From assembly GCA_963422465.1 (NCBI GenBank), contig OY730173.1, forward strand, positions 1,178,001-1,242,000: 64,000 nucleotides of DNA, given 5' to 3'. This document shows, in pieces, positions 1-11,343 of the stretch. The stretch comes from Lichina pygmaea. Lineage: Eukaryota; Ascomycota; Lichinomycetes; Lichinales; Lichinaceae. Below the pieces are notes generated by a model that was not told the origin of the DNA, did not search any database, and worked only from the letters and a program-made list of their open reading frames with translations. Position numbers and translations under genes: made by a program. How positions within the stretch are numbered: position 1 is the first letter of the stretch; each line of letters opens with the position of its first letter.

Positions 1-1
1 C

Positions 2-607
2 TACGACGTCAACGGCGACGGCCTGATCGGGTTTGAAGAGTTCATCAACGGCCTGGCCAGTCTGAGCAACAAGAACAAGGACGACCGGCTGCAGAGGATC
101 TACCAGAGCTACGACATCGACGGCGATGGTTTCATCGATCGTCGAGATTTCCTCAGGATGTTCCGCGCCTACTACGCCCTCAACAAGGAGCTGACGGAGG
201 AGATGATCCTTGGCATGGAAGACAACGACAACGACGAGATCAACGCGCGAGACGTCATCTTCGGTGGTCAGCCGATCAGCTCCATCTTCGCAACTACCAT
301 GCCTCCGCCGATGACGTCGCGTTATGGGGAAGGGAAGGCGAGGAACGCTCGAGGCGATCTGGAACTGGTGGATGGCCTGGGCGTGGTCCATGAAAGTGGA
401 GACAACACCATGGACCGTCGGGAGGTGGTCGCCGAGGCCGCCGAGCGAGCGGTCGCCATGGACGCCGCCGAAGCTCGACAGGGGAGGCCGTGGCAACCCC
501 CCGACAGCGACTTGGAAGTCGAAGCGCGGGATCTGCTGGAGCAAGCGATGAGTGGGGCATCAGCACCGGGGCCTTTGTCCACCGGGCACACCGCCGATCA
601 TGTTCCC

Positions 608-639
<32 letters not shown>

Positions 640-2185
640 CGACGACGACGGTAGTAGCGACGACGGCAGTAGCGACGAGGACGATCGGGATCAAGCGAAC
701 GGGGACGATGGCGACGACGGCGAAGCGCATGAGGTTTATCCGTGCGGCGATGCGTGGCCGCCGAAGTGGGTCACCTCGGAGGATGTCAAAGCGGCACTGG
801 GACCTGGAGCGCCCAAGACGGAGAACATTCGCAACGGGGATGATCGGAAGAAGGTCTTGGGCGTCGCCATGACGCGCCTAGCCGAGGAGGAGAAGCAGAA
901 GCGGGAGCGCATCCGGCGCCAAGCCTGGGAGGATCGGTGGAGACGACGACGGTTCTACGTCGACGAGGAGGAGGGCGCGCTGCCACCAGAAGGCTACTCG
1001 AACGAAGACGGACGGGCCTCGTCACACAATCATCAGGGGGAACGGATCGAGGCCAACACGTCCAGTCTCGCGTCGCCTTCCGGCTCGCGACCGCCCTCTC
1101 CACGGTCTCGTTCATCGTCGAAGGTCCGCTTCCGGGACCACCCCACCGACTCGACGCACGAGACGCGCTCGAATCCATCGACGTCGTCAAGGAGTATTCC
1201 CTACGGCGAGCGATGGGGTGGCTATGAGATTCCAGAAGCCGAGATGGACATTGGTCGTGAGATTCTCTATCAGTTTACACAGCAGGGACTCAACGAGATG
1301 CTCGATCCTCTCTTCCGGGAAAAGGAGGATCTCGCTCTGGAGGTGTTCGAGACCCGGTACGAAAGAAGCAGATATCGCCATCTGTGCGTCAGACCTGAGG
1401 AGAAGCCGCACATCAGCTCGGAGGAAGTAGCGGTCGACGGCTCGCCGACGGCGACTCGCGCAGACACGCCATCGGCAGACGACCCCATCTCCGACGCAGG
1501 TGATCCGTTGGCGCCGGCGAATCGCCCTCCGCTGGCCGTGTTCGGTCGTGAGTCGAACTCCATGCTCGAAAACACCGACGCCTGCTCGGCTTCGTTCGAC
1601 TCGCATTCGCCTCCATTGGAACAGTCCTCGTTCGACGGTTTCCTGTTTTCTTCGACGGACGGTCCGACGTCGACCTTTGATGTCCTGACCCCAAAATGGG
1701 GGGACGAGCTGCCGCCGACCGACCAGAAGAGCACCGTCACAGATCCCTCCAGCAACAAACTGCAGGAGACCATCTCCTTTGGTGGCACTGCGTACGACCC
1801 GACGATGCCGCAGTTCCGGCCAAATAGTGACGCCTCAACACCTACACCAGTCATGACCACCACATCTCCATCCCACCCGGAGAAGCCTGTCGACGGCCCT
1901 CTGCGTCCGGCGGTACCACCAACCATCCCCCGCCACCGTCCAGGAACGGGGTCGGGAAACGATATGTCAAAGGCGAACGGCGTGCCGAAAGCAGCCCAAC
2001 ACGTCCAAGAACCATCGGCGTCTCGCCTCGAACGTCTGCGCTTCCTGAACGGCGTCGAGGACGAGATCACAGAGCGCGGAGGGCCTGGCCGGCTTGACTT
2101 TCAGGACTTTCGTAGGCTGATGGACGGCGACAAGGGGAAGCGTCTCGGGTTCCTGGCTAGCTGGGTCGAGATGGCCAGTTTCTGA
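2..2185 (+). CDS. EF-hand calcium-binding protein, 5' end cut by the window
   Basis: An open frame already runs at base 2 and stops at 2183-2185, giving 727 visible residues; the N-terminus lies outside. The visible part starts inside an EF-hand loop (D2, N4, D6, E13), followed by a second good loop at residues 38-49 (DIDGDGFIDRRD) and a degenerate third near 73-84. The remaining roughly 640 residues are low complexity, with a poly-Asp run around residues 200-215 and Ser/Pro/Thr-rich stretches. A conserved-looking end (residues about 675-727) resembles another helix-loop-helix. The pattern fits large filamentous-fungal EF-hand proteins of unknown role, probably Ca2+ sensors or adaptors. No catalytic domain or membrane segment is visible. 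Assignment as an EF-hand protein is firm; function is not known. Confidence 0.85.
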
Positions 2186-5100
2186 TGACGTGATGTGACG
2201 TGGCCAGTTGGCGTGGATATACCTGGCCTTGACCGTCATTTTCCTGTATCTTGTTCTTCCTGCCACGGAATACTCTCGATGCAGGTTTGCTTTGGGCTCT
2301 GTAAAGTTTCTAATGAATCTTACGAGCATCAACTACTCTCTGCATTGCACGCCGTTGCGATCAAGATATGTGGTCCTCCCATCTCAAGCTTACTGGGTAT
2401 ACGTTCCGTATACGGGAGCAGTAGACACGAAGTAAAAGAATACAAGTCTTACAGCTTGGGTACTGCCGTTGATGGCTTACGGACGGGAAGATGAGAGCCC
2501 CGTACGAATGTACTATGCAGTTCGACCCAGGATCTGAATAGTGCCAGAGTGGCGTACAGAAACCTTCGTGATCACTGCATTTTGGTATGGCTACGAGTAG
2601 ACAAGGTTGACGAGACCTCCTGTTTGACTCCTGGATAGACATCGTGGTCTCGGACACCTGCCAGCATACCTAACACTTCTGAGAACATCGCTGGGATACC
2701 GTATGTTCTGACCTTCAGCCTGCTCGTACAGTAGCACGGGTAGTTCAACCAGCCCTGATGAGCCTGGTGGGCCACCGTCGGTCCCGTGGGCCTGGTGACG
2801 ATGATCATCTACTCGTCAATGAGAGGGCCGGGTCGTACAGCCTCAAGACTTTTGACAAGTCGTCGGCTGGCGCAACAAGGCGACCAAACGCCTGATGACG
2901 GCGTGGATGGTCAGGGGGGTCCAAAGTTCGTCGAACATCTTTCAACGGCTTCTTTGCGGGATCACGTAGGAGTCCTAGAGATCCAGCAGATTAATATCAG
3001 CAAGACTTTTGCGATACTGAGAGAAGCAACGGCTAGGATGTTCGACGATGGCGTACAGACCTAGATGGTCAGGCTGACAAGCAGGTCAAAAGTTCGTCGA
3101 ACGTCTCAACAGCTTCTTTGCGAGATTACGTAAGATACAAGAAGGGGTAGTGGGGCACAGCTGTCACCCTCACGCGGTTGGCCCACCGCAAGAGGAGATT
3201 TACCAAAGGCCTACGAAGTGGGAGTGGCGGGTCAGAAATTTATCGGACGTCGTCAGCTGCTTTCTGCAAGATTACGTAAGGTCCACGGGGCCAAGCCGGG
3301 CCCGGTGGATGGTCTGGGTGGCTGATACGCGCCGGTGTATACGATGTCCGAACGTGACGTAGCACCAGTCACTCCTCTATCAGACATCGCGACCTACTGT
3401 AGATTGGATAAACTATGACTAATTTCAGAAACCAACAGAGCAGGATGACTCACCATGTATGAGTGCACTGGTTTGGGCGTTGCGATGTCCGACAGAAAGG
3501 TGACTTGTAGTACTGGATTCCTTCGGTCGAGCATCGTGACCCGCTCGACGCGAAGCTTGGAGAAGCTCAGGCCCATCTCTCGACTGTCCAACGATGCCCA
3601 GTGAAAGTATGACCACGTTACTCTGTTTCTTCGGACATGGTTACTTGGTACTGGAGTACGACCAGGTATTGTCAAGACGCAGCAGATTATGACTGATCAG
3701 GTCTGGGGTTTTGCTAGGCTGTCGCGGCCGTATGCGACGTCTGATGGAAGAGTGACCACAACACTACCGTACGTGAGTATGTCAAGGACGGAGCAAAGTA
3801 CGACCAATCATACATGGCTCATCTGGCTTGGTTGTTGGGTTCTCTGGGTTTGATAATTAGATGTTCGACAGTAAAGGTGATTAGCAGTACCGTAACGTAC
3901 GTAAGGTGCGTACGTACGGAAGGTACGTATTGGTCACTCTGCTGTCGGACGTCTCAGCCGGCGACAAACAAGTTGAAGCATGACTAATCACTTGTGGGCT
4001 CGAGCTCGGGGTTTTCCAGATTGACTGGTACGTACTCCGTACGTATCATACAAGCTGCTGCATGCGATGTCCAACAGAAAAGTGACTTGGACTACTCGTA
4101 CCGCCGCCGTTATATGCGATGTCCGACACAAGAGCGACCAGCGAGCTCGAGTATGACTAAGCCCAACTCATCTCCTGACGGTCCTATTGCCGCCGGCTGA
4201 TATAGGTCGCATGAGACGACCGACACAAAAGTACTTGTAACTGTCGGACATCACAATTCCAGACTTGTGAGAGCCATGGCCAAGACATGCAAAGCATGAG
4301 TACATTCGTAATCACGTGTGGATATGGCTTTTTCATAGCTTGATCAGAGAGCGTCGTGGAAGATTACATAAGATATTAAGGGGGGCGTCGAAAATCCCAA
4401 TGGGCCTTCTGCGGGATTACATAAGATAGACCGGGAGGGCTCCGACCACAGGATGAAGGGACTACCTCTATAGGTCAAGAACTTTTGTTTCTAAAGGGTC
4501 TTTGGCGTCAGACCTCCAGAGAGAAGGATGAGGTTCGAAGTACTATTTTGTTTCAGGAGAATGACTACTCGTAGTTGCTCCGTTGACGTTGACGTCTCCG
4601 ACACCCCATCCAACCACCAGTATCACGAGTATCTAACACACCATTCCCCGTGCAAGTCATTCGTTTTCTCTTTACATCCGTACATACGGACCTCCATATA
4701 TATGTGTTTTTTCACTTTGTGCATCGCTTGATGTCTTGAAGGATTTTATTGGCCGGCTCCGAGACTGGAGGACGACGATAGCCATCCTGTCTATTGGCAG
4801 GCCAACAGTCCTGGACTGGGGACTGTTGGCCTCTCAAGCGGATGGTACGAGGTCGACGGACGTTGTTCTGCAAGCAACCTGAACTGGTGAGCACAAACGT
4901 CCCGTCGCACTTTTGTTGTTTCCCCTCTCCAGCATGGCATTTACAAGGACCCCAACTGATGCCAAGTGCCCACGGGTTCCGCCTACTCGCAGATGTCTGT
5001 CGCCGACCTCGTAGAGTATACAGTCGCTCGTATCAAAGCTCAACCAGGGCTGTAAGAACTCAGTGTAAGGGCGACCTATCATCAACACGGCTCCGTTTGG

Positions 5101-5739
5101 CTATTGACGTTTTCCGGCTGCCTGGAGGATGCCGGCTTTCAAAACGATAGTCTATATCGTTCCGTGAAAGTCACCCAAGATGCTTGTCCGGTCTTTGGAT
5201 GTCTTGATTATCTTGAAGTTCCGTAATGGAACTTCAAGTATCTCCTACCTTCGCAAAGACACTACTTTAAAGGGGACTCCACCGGAAACACCTTCGAGCA
5301 TTGGTCTGTCCAGACCGCTGGAGGGTTCTTTTTCGAGGGGTCAAGAGCCCCGTAGACGGCTCCGTGATAGTACTCTGGTCTATGATGGCCATATCGAGAT
5401 ATCCGGATGTGTCTCATTGAATCTCCGCAACAGCGTTCTCGCTCGTACTATACGACGGCAAGACGCTGTTGTGTTCACGTGGAACGGCGTGGTCGATGTT
5501 GGTACGGCCGAAACGGAGTACCAAAGGGGGCGATGACTTATATCGTTGTCTCGAGCAGTAGCATGGCTACCCTAAGTAACACGTCCAATCTGGTCGGACT
5601 CTTTGTCAGCGACTGATCGAACCTAGGGTTTGTGAGGAGATATTGCACCCGGAAAAACAAAGATCACTCCTGTCCTTGCCATCTACCACCTCGCTGAAAG
5701 AACCACCAACACCGTTCATCTCCACTCCAGCTTCACACA
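2186..5739. other. Long gene-free interval with decayed repeats
   Basis: No frame here has convincing coding character. From about 2.8 to 4.46 kb two degenerate motifs recur. One contains CTTCTTTGCGAGATTACGTA and its variants (about 2950, 3115, 3265, 4355, 4415). The other contains GCGATGTCCGACAGAAA and variants (about 3480, 3865, 4065, 4110), with ATGACTAAT-like boxes between copies (3415, 3690, 3980, 4155). GTAC/TACGTA palindromes cluster near 3895-3935. The stretch 4.5-5.7 kb shows nothing recognisable apart from the promoter region of the next gene. Confidence 0.6.
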
Positions 5740-6545
5740 ATGTCGACCGCAAAGAGATCAAATCCCGAGAATGACGGTCAAGCAGGCGGCCAGCGTCGAC
5801 ACCCCCCATGCGCACGGTGTCTCAAGTGGCTGGCTACCGACGGCGAGGTGGAGCTGAGGTGCTGGCAAGTCGACGACCCTAGCGGGGAAGGGCGCTGTGG
5901 TAGATGTCTGCGGCTCAAGAAGAGCTGTTACACAACGGTCAGTGCTGCATATACTGTTCCTATGCACTTCACTTTCGTCAAGAGATCCCTTCCACACCTT
6001 TATCACCGTCCGTGGGCGTTGACTTGGGGTGCTACGCGTGATACTGGCGAGCCTACAGACCGCGTCTCGGCTAACGGCTATTGTAGGAGACGGGAGCGTT
6101 GGGAAGCATGGCGAAGAGTCTCTATGATGACTGGTCGGCCGCTGCCAGACTCGACTCCGGAGCGGCCAAAGACCGCGCCAAAAAGAGCGTGCGCGGAGCC
6201 GCCTATTGCTACAAGCGCCAGCAAGAGATCGAGGCGCGGAAGTCGACGCGGGCCAAAAGGCTGGCAGCCGCTGAAGAAGAGCGGGTGTTGCGTTCTCGGG
6301 GCGGTTCGTCCGAGGACTCGGAGCCCGAAGCGTCGCCATCAAAGAGGCCACGCAGATCCACAAGCTCTGGGGATGCTCCGGTGACTCGGGCCGAGTATCA
6401 GAAACTGGTGGACAGCGTGAACGAGGTCGGGGAGAGTATAAAGAAATGTCTGGACGCTCAAGAGAGGCGTATCACAGCCCTGGAGGGCATCATGGACGAT
6501 CTATACATGGCCATAAGCCATACCAAACGGTCTCGGCCGGACTGA
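5740..6545 (+). CDS. Small Cys-rich protein with coiled C-terminal half, one intron
   Basis: Exons 5740-5937 and 6087-6545, joined across a 149-nt intron with a GTCAGT donor, a CTAAC branch motif at 6071 and a TTGTAG acceptor, give about 218 residues. The first 66 residues hold five cysteines: CARC near residue 23, a CW near 40, and a CGRC-x6-C group near 53-62. This loosely resembles a zinc-binding knuckle but is not a canonical Zn2Cys6 cluster. Exon 2 is charged, has a basic nuclear-localisation-like segment (KRPRR) and ends in a probable coiled coil. I do not recognise the family; similar Cys-rich N-terminus plus coiled-coil proteins are common lineage-specific hypotheticals in fungi. Function unknown. 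The start has a good context and the splice keeps both halves open. Confidence 0.6.
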
Positions 6546-7899
6546 TTTGGTACGACGGGTTTTCTGGTCCGTTCATCTGTGATGCTAACCATTATCCAGA
6601 TGGCGTGGTCACCAGCGGAGAGGGCACCGCCAGAGCTCACTGCCACCCAGCCGAAGGCTCTGCCGTCGCCCTTCGGTTGCTGCATCGTTGGACTTCGGTC
6701 TCGAAAGGCTACTTCATCCTGCGCCGTGGACCCATCTCTCCGCACCGGAAGCTCACGATCTCTTTCGTCTGCTTGAAATTCACTCCCGGGCTCTTTTCTT
6801 GATCTTCCGTCTGAAATGGCAGCAAATCTGTTCTCCGTTCTATACCCACTTTCCTTCGTCGACAACCTCAGCGCATCAGTCCCTGTGCTCCGAGGTAGTC
6901 TCCCGGCTCCCTCTCCTCTTCAGATACTTCTCATCGGTACCATCTCATCTCACCACTTTCCCGCACCACTTTCCCACCACCACCACCACCACCGCCGTCT
7001 GTCTATATCGCCCCCACGAGAAGCAGATACAACTCCCTTTCCGAGCAACGATAGCATCCGGTAACATGCAAAGCCATTCTAGCATCCTGCTGCGTCGGCC
7101 CTAAATATATTCTTTAGCCGTGACGTTTCTCTGCCGCCGGTGATACGATCCGAGTTGTTGTTATCAGCTATTGGAGTGCACTACGTGCTGTACCAGTGTT
7201 GATATCACCGTGCTTCTTGTAATATCTCGTACATATGTACGAGGGAATTATGTGTACAACATACAGTACAGTAGACACGGTACACAAATATGTATGGCCG
7301 TCAGCCGTCAGTCGTCAGCGTCCAGCCACTTCCATCCTTCCATCCTTTAGACTTCTCATTCCTTCCCTTTTCATTCTCTCTTGGCCGTTGCCCTTCTTAC
7401 AGTACAAGCTTAAAGTACGTTTTCTCCAAGCTCACGCGTGGTCCAAACTCACCTTGTACTCCATCCCCGCCCCTCTTCCTTTCCTTCTCCCCCTCCCAAC
7501 AAAACCTAAACCCTTTTTTTTAAAAAAAAGAAAGAAAGAAGAAAGAGTGGGAGGAGTCTCGCCACGGTGTTTTTTCTCTGTGCTTTTCAACAAGAACGCT
7601 GATCGCTTTGTGATATATAAGAGTGGGAAGAATGGTGGAGGGAGATGGGAGGGAGTTGAATGGGATTGAATGGGATGGGATGGGATAGAATGGAATGAGA
7701 TAAGATTACATAGAATGGGATGGAGCGATGGAGCGGTTGTGGAACGATTTGGGAGGGAACGAGAAAGAGGGAAAAGAGGGGGGGGGGATGAAGGGGCTTG
7801 GTCGTTGGAGAAGGATGATTTGATCGTTGGAGGTTGTGGAAGTTGGTGGAGCTGGCTTGATGGATTGATTGGAATATGGCGGGAGCACATATATAGACT

Positions 7900-7948
<49 letters not shown>

Positions 7949-7989
7949 CAAAAGAGAGGAGGAAGACAGAACAGACAGCAATACCAAGG
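6546..7989. other. Gene-free interval rich in simple repeats
   Basis: About 1.4 kb without a supported gene. It contains a CCACCACCAC run near 6975, pyrimidine-rich stretches between 6840 and 7510, a purine-rich TGGGA-type repeat near 7640-7695 and the GA microsatellite annotated separately. It lies between the 3' ends of the Cys-rich gene and PRP17, so it should carry both terminators. Confidence 0.5.
7902..7945. repeat. (GA)n microsatellite
   Basis: About 44 bp of uninterrupted AG dinucleotides, 45 bp beyond the PRP17 stop codon and so probably in its 3' UTR. Confidence 0.95.
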
Positions 7990-9770
7990 TCAATCCAGAT
8001 ACTTGATGACGCCGTCCTGAGCGCCCGTGACAAACTTGGACGTCTCTTGCGGATGCCACTGGGCGCAGAGGACGGGCTGGTCCTTGGCGACGGCGAGCTT
8101 GTGGAGCATCTTGCACGTCTTAAAGTCCCAGAAGCAGACGAAGCCGGCCGAGTCGCCCGACGCGATGAAGTGGCCGTCCGGGCTGATGGAGAGCTCGATG
8201 CCGTGCCCGGCCGTGTTGTGGCCGCGGAAGGCCTTCTTGCGGTTCTGCCGGAACTTGTCCGTGGCGGCGTAGACGACGATCTGGTTGTCGGCCGACTGGA
8301 AGGCCACGTACTTGCCCGACGGGTGCGGCGCCGACCGCACCATGCTGTACATGTACGGCTCCGCGATGAACTTGATCGGCACCGGGATGTTGTACTCCCA
8401 CGCCCGCAGCGACTTGTCGTCCGACGTCGTGATGAAGCGCCGGTTCTCGTCCACGAACGTGATCGTGTTGACCGGCCCCAGGTGGTGGTCGTACTCCTGC
8501 GTCAGCTCGCCGCTCCGCGTGTCGAACTGCACAATCTTCTTGTCCGACATGCCCGCGACGAACTCGTGCGAGTGCGCGGCCGAGGGGTTGAACCGGATCA
8601 CGTGCGGGATCTTGCCCGTGCTGAAGCGCGCAATGCACTTGCCGTACTCCGTGTCCCACAGCTTCATCTGGCGATCGTACGAGGCCGAGAGGAACTGCGT
8701 GCCGTCGACGTTGAAGCACACGTCCGTCACCGACTTGGTGTGTCCGCTGTTGGTCCGCAGCAGCTCGCGCTCGTGGTAGACGTCGAAGATCTTGATCTTC
8801 GAGTCGGCCGACGACGACAGCAGGATGTGGCCGGACCGGGGGAAGAAACGCAAGGCCGTGATGGCCTTGCTGTGCTTCTTCCACGTGTGGATCACCTTCT
8901 TCGGCACGAAGTTCGTGACGCTGCCCACCTCGTTCTTGAGGTCGACCCCGAGATCCTGAGGAACGTGCATGTATGTCCGCCCCTGGTAGTCGAACTGCGC
9001 CGAGCCGTGAAACTCGGTCGTCTCCGCTTCGACCTCGGCGTAGTCCGTGCCGGCCTTCCTCGCCGGGACGATGTTGGCGGGCTCGATGGCGTCCTCTTCA
9101 AACTCCTCGTCGCTGGCCAGCTGCTGGCCGGCCAGCATCGCCTCGTTCTCGATCGCCTGGTCTTCATCCTGGTATCGTGCCCACGGCCCTCTGTAGGCCC
9201 CTTCTCCGTCCACTATCGACGCATCGCCTTTCCTCTGTCGCTTTTGTCTTATGACCTGACTCTCGGCCTTGCTGGGACGCAGCTGCACGACGTCCTTTCC
9301 CTCGAATCTCCGGACGCTCTCGACATCTCCAACGTACCCGCCGCTCAGGGAGGGGTCCTTCGTATAGCCAAGGCTCTGGAACGTTCGATGCTGCGTCGTG
9401 AAAGTGGCGTCGCTGACCGCGGTTTCTTCCGCGTAGCCCGTCAATACATTCTTGCGCTTGAGTGCGTTGCCTTCCGTCCTCTTGAACGGGTTCGAGGGTC
9501 CCTGTTGAGGTCGGGTGAGGTCATCGTAAGAGACGTTGTAGGAGAGCGACGTGTCTGTGGGCTTGACCAGCATCATGCGGAGCTGCATCGGGTCCTGCTG
9601 GCCGTTAGCAGACGAACCGACAATTGAGATCTCTCCAAGAGGCACCAAACCTCTAGTGAAACATCTGGAGCAGCAACCAGCGCAGGCTGTATGCCCCCGA
9701 CAGGCCTGGCCACCACCGAAGTGGGCTCATCATCACTGGATGCATAAGCATCGCCCAGCAAGCTGGCCAT
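7990..9770 (-). CDS. PRP17: Pre-mRNA-splicing factor Prp17/Cdc40 (WD40)
   Basis: Second-step splicing factor of the spliceosome, acting in the nucleus. Exon 1 is 9651-9770 and exon 2 is 7990-9597; a 53-nt intron (9598-9650, GTTTGG donor, GCTAAC branch, CCAG acceptor) joins the acidic N-terminus MASLLGDAYASSDDE to DPMQLRMMLVKPTDTS. This restores the family's APDV..DPM..MM..PTD region that a frame break otherwise cuts. The product is about 575 aa, the usual length. The N-terminal half holds the conserved YNVSYDD and NPFKR segments. From about residue 275 a seven-bladed WD40 propeller follows, with repeats such as HTKSVTDVCFNVDG and LWDTEYGKC, ending FVTGAQDGVIKYLD. It shares strand and orientation with ERV14, 509 bp upstream. 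Confidence 0.95.
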
Positions 9771-10278
9771 GACCCCTACCAAAGTCGAATCTACCGTCCG
9801 TATCTTCTGATCAATAGAGCGGCAGTTCCGCGGTCAAGGTCGAGGGATGGGTTTTGATGTCGCACAGCGTGGATGCTCCTCGTAAGGCTAGCATCCAAAT
9901 CGATTACTAATCATGCCAACGCTGGTAAATTTACCTGACGGTCCTCGCTCTGATTCGGGAACAGCGATCCAACATCAAAGCCATGTCATGTTAAGATACA
10001 GATCATTATCTACAAGACGCTGCATGCTTCAGCCTCGCCCGACAAAAAAGAAACATTCGCTCGGTCACGCCCACTGCTCGCTGGTATCATCCATCCCGCT
10101 GTACGTACGCACCCTGGAGCAAGATTGCGTTGAATATGCGCCGAAGTGCGCTCCAGGGAATAGGGGCCCTACAGGCTCATTTTTCCCTTGAGCCCTTCGT
10201 CACCCGACAACAGGCGAAAGCGATCCTGCTGTCCTAACCGCCGCGACGTTGCATGCTCTTGCCCGCTCTCTCCTTTAG
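9771..10278. other. Intergenic region between PRP17 start and ERV14 stop
   Basis: 507 bp holding the PRP17 promoter and the ERV14 terminator. No TATA box, repeat or additional coding frame stands out. Confidence 0.5.
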
Positions 10279-10911
10279 TCATTGCGTCTCGTCTCGAATG
10301 AGGGCCACGATCATGCTGTACAGGTAAAAGAAGAACATGACCAGATGGAACCCGAGTTTGATGAAGGATTCCTAGCCCTGTTAGCACACGCACACGTGAT
10401 CAATGCAGAAGGCCAAATACCTTCTTGTGGACATTCAATTTCCGGAAGATCTCTGTCGCGTCGAGGAGGTGACCGTTCTCGAAGATGCTATGACATACAT
10501 GTAAGTCGTCTATCTCTTTGCCGCCCGCGCCGGAAGAACCTGGCAGTGTGGAGATCTCCAATACGTACGTCTTAGCGTTGTACGCCAGCAAGGGTACGTT
10601 CAACAGCAACGCTATCCAGTAGCCGTTGATCAGGAACAAGAGCGTCAAAAAGGCGTGGACCGCTGCTTCCGGGACAATGTAGGCATTTAGTCTGTTGCAG
10701 AGGTCGATGGGGTTGATATAGTCGCTGTAATGGATCGTTAGCCATGGGCACGACGCAGACGAGTGACATTTAGAAGCCTCGAGGCAGATAGGGGTTTCAA
10801 GGAAACCGACCATTCCAAGTCACTATACATGATAGTGAAAAAGACCTGCAGGAACAGGTTGACTGCGTTTATGAGGACGGCCAATAGGTAGAGCCATGCC
10901 TCGCCCGACAT
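10279..10911 (-). CDS. ERV14: Cornichon-family COPII cargo receptor Erv14
   Basis: ER-to-Golgi cargo receptor that packs membrane proteins into COPII vesicles. Four exons (10811-10911, 10569-10724, 10421-10487, 10279-10371) with introns of 86, 81, 49 and GT..AG ends give exactly 138 residues, the family length. It reads [20 protein letters not shown] at the N-terminus, then [18 protein letters not shown], where the Cys codon is rebuilt across intron 1. The COPII-contact region [17 protein letters not shown] and the last segment with [16 protein letters not shown] follow. Three hydrophobic membrane segments are evident. It is transcribed divergently from MEF1 across 432 bp. Near-perfect agreement with the family makes the splice model reliable. 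Confidence 0.96.
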
Positions 10912-11343
10912 GGTGTCGACGGAATTTGCGCTGTCGAGAGCGCCGCGGCTTCGTCTCGCTATGAATACAGCAGGGCTGTTTCTGCACTCTGGGCGTCGGT
11001 GTCGCAGGATCCCGGCTCACACGACAGCCCTGGTTGACAATATCGTCGCAGGGATTAATTATTTGTTTGCGATCATGACGGTGGATCGGGAAGCATCATT
11101 ACATAAGGCAGCAATTTACAACGACACGGGACCGTCGTTTCGTCCGCATCTGAAATATACAAGGTACGTACTGTACGACGTCAGCATGTAAAAAGGTCGG
11201 GGCCGGTAGAATGTTGATCCGAACCGACTTGTACGTGCACGATGACTAAGCAGCACGGATGATACAGTTCCGGCCTCCGATCTTGAGGAAATAATTTGAG
11301 CTCACTTTCGAAGGGAGTCGGTGCACTTGCGAGGACGTGCGCA
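10912..11343. promoter_or_regulatory. Shared divergent promoter region, ERV14 / MEF1
   Basis: 432 bp between two divergent start codons. GTACGTACTGTACG lies near 11164-11177. No clear TATA box is visible. Confidence 0.5.

Noticed and set aside
8047-9627. Long plus-strand open frame opposite PRP17
   Set aside because: It is a GC-rich antisense shadow of the PRP17 coding sequence, dominated by Arg/Val/Leu with no domain, while the minus strand gives a full WD40 protein.
9551-9660. Start of PRP17 at the downstream ATG near 9648
   Set aside because: That frame begins inside the intron; using the 53-nt intron recovers the conserved N-terminus from the ATG at 9770.
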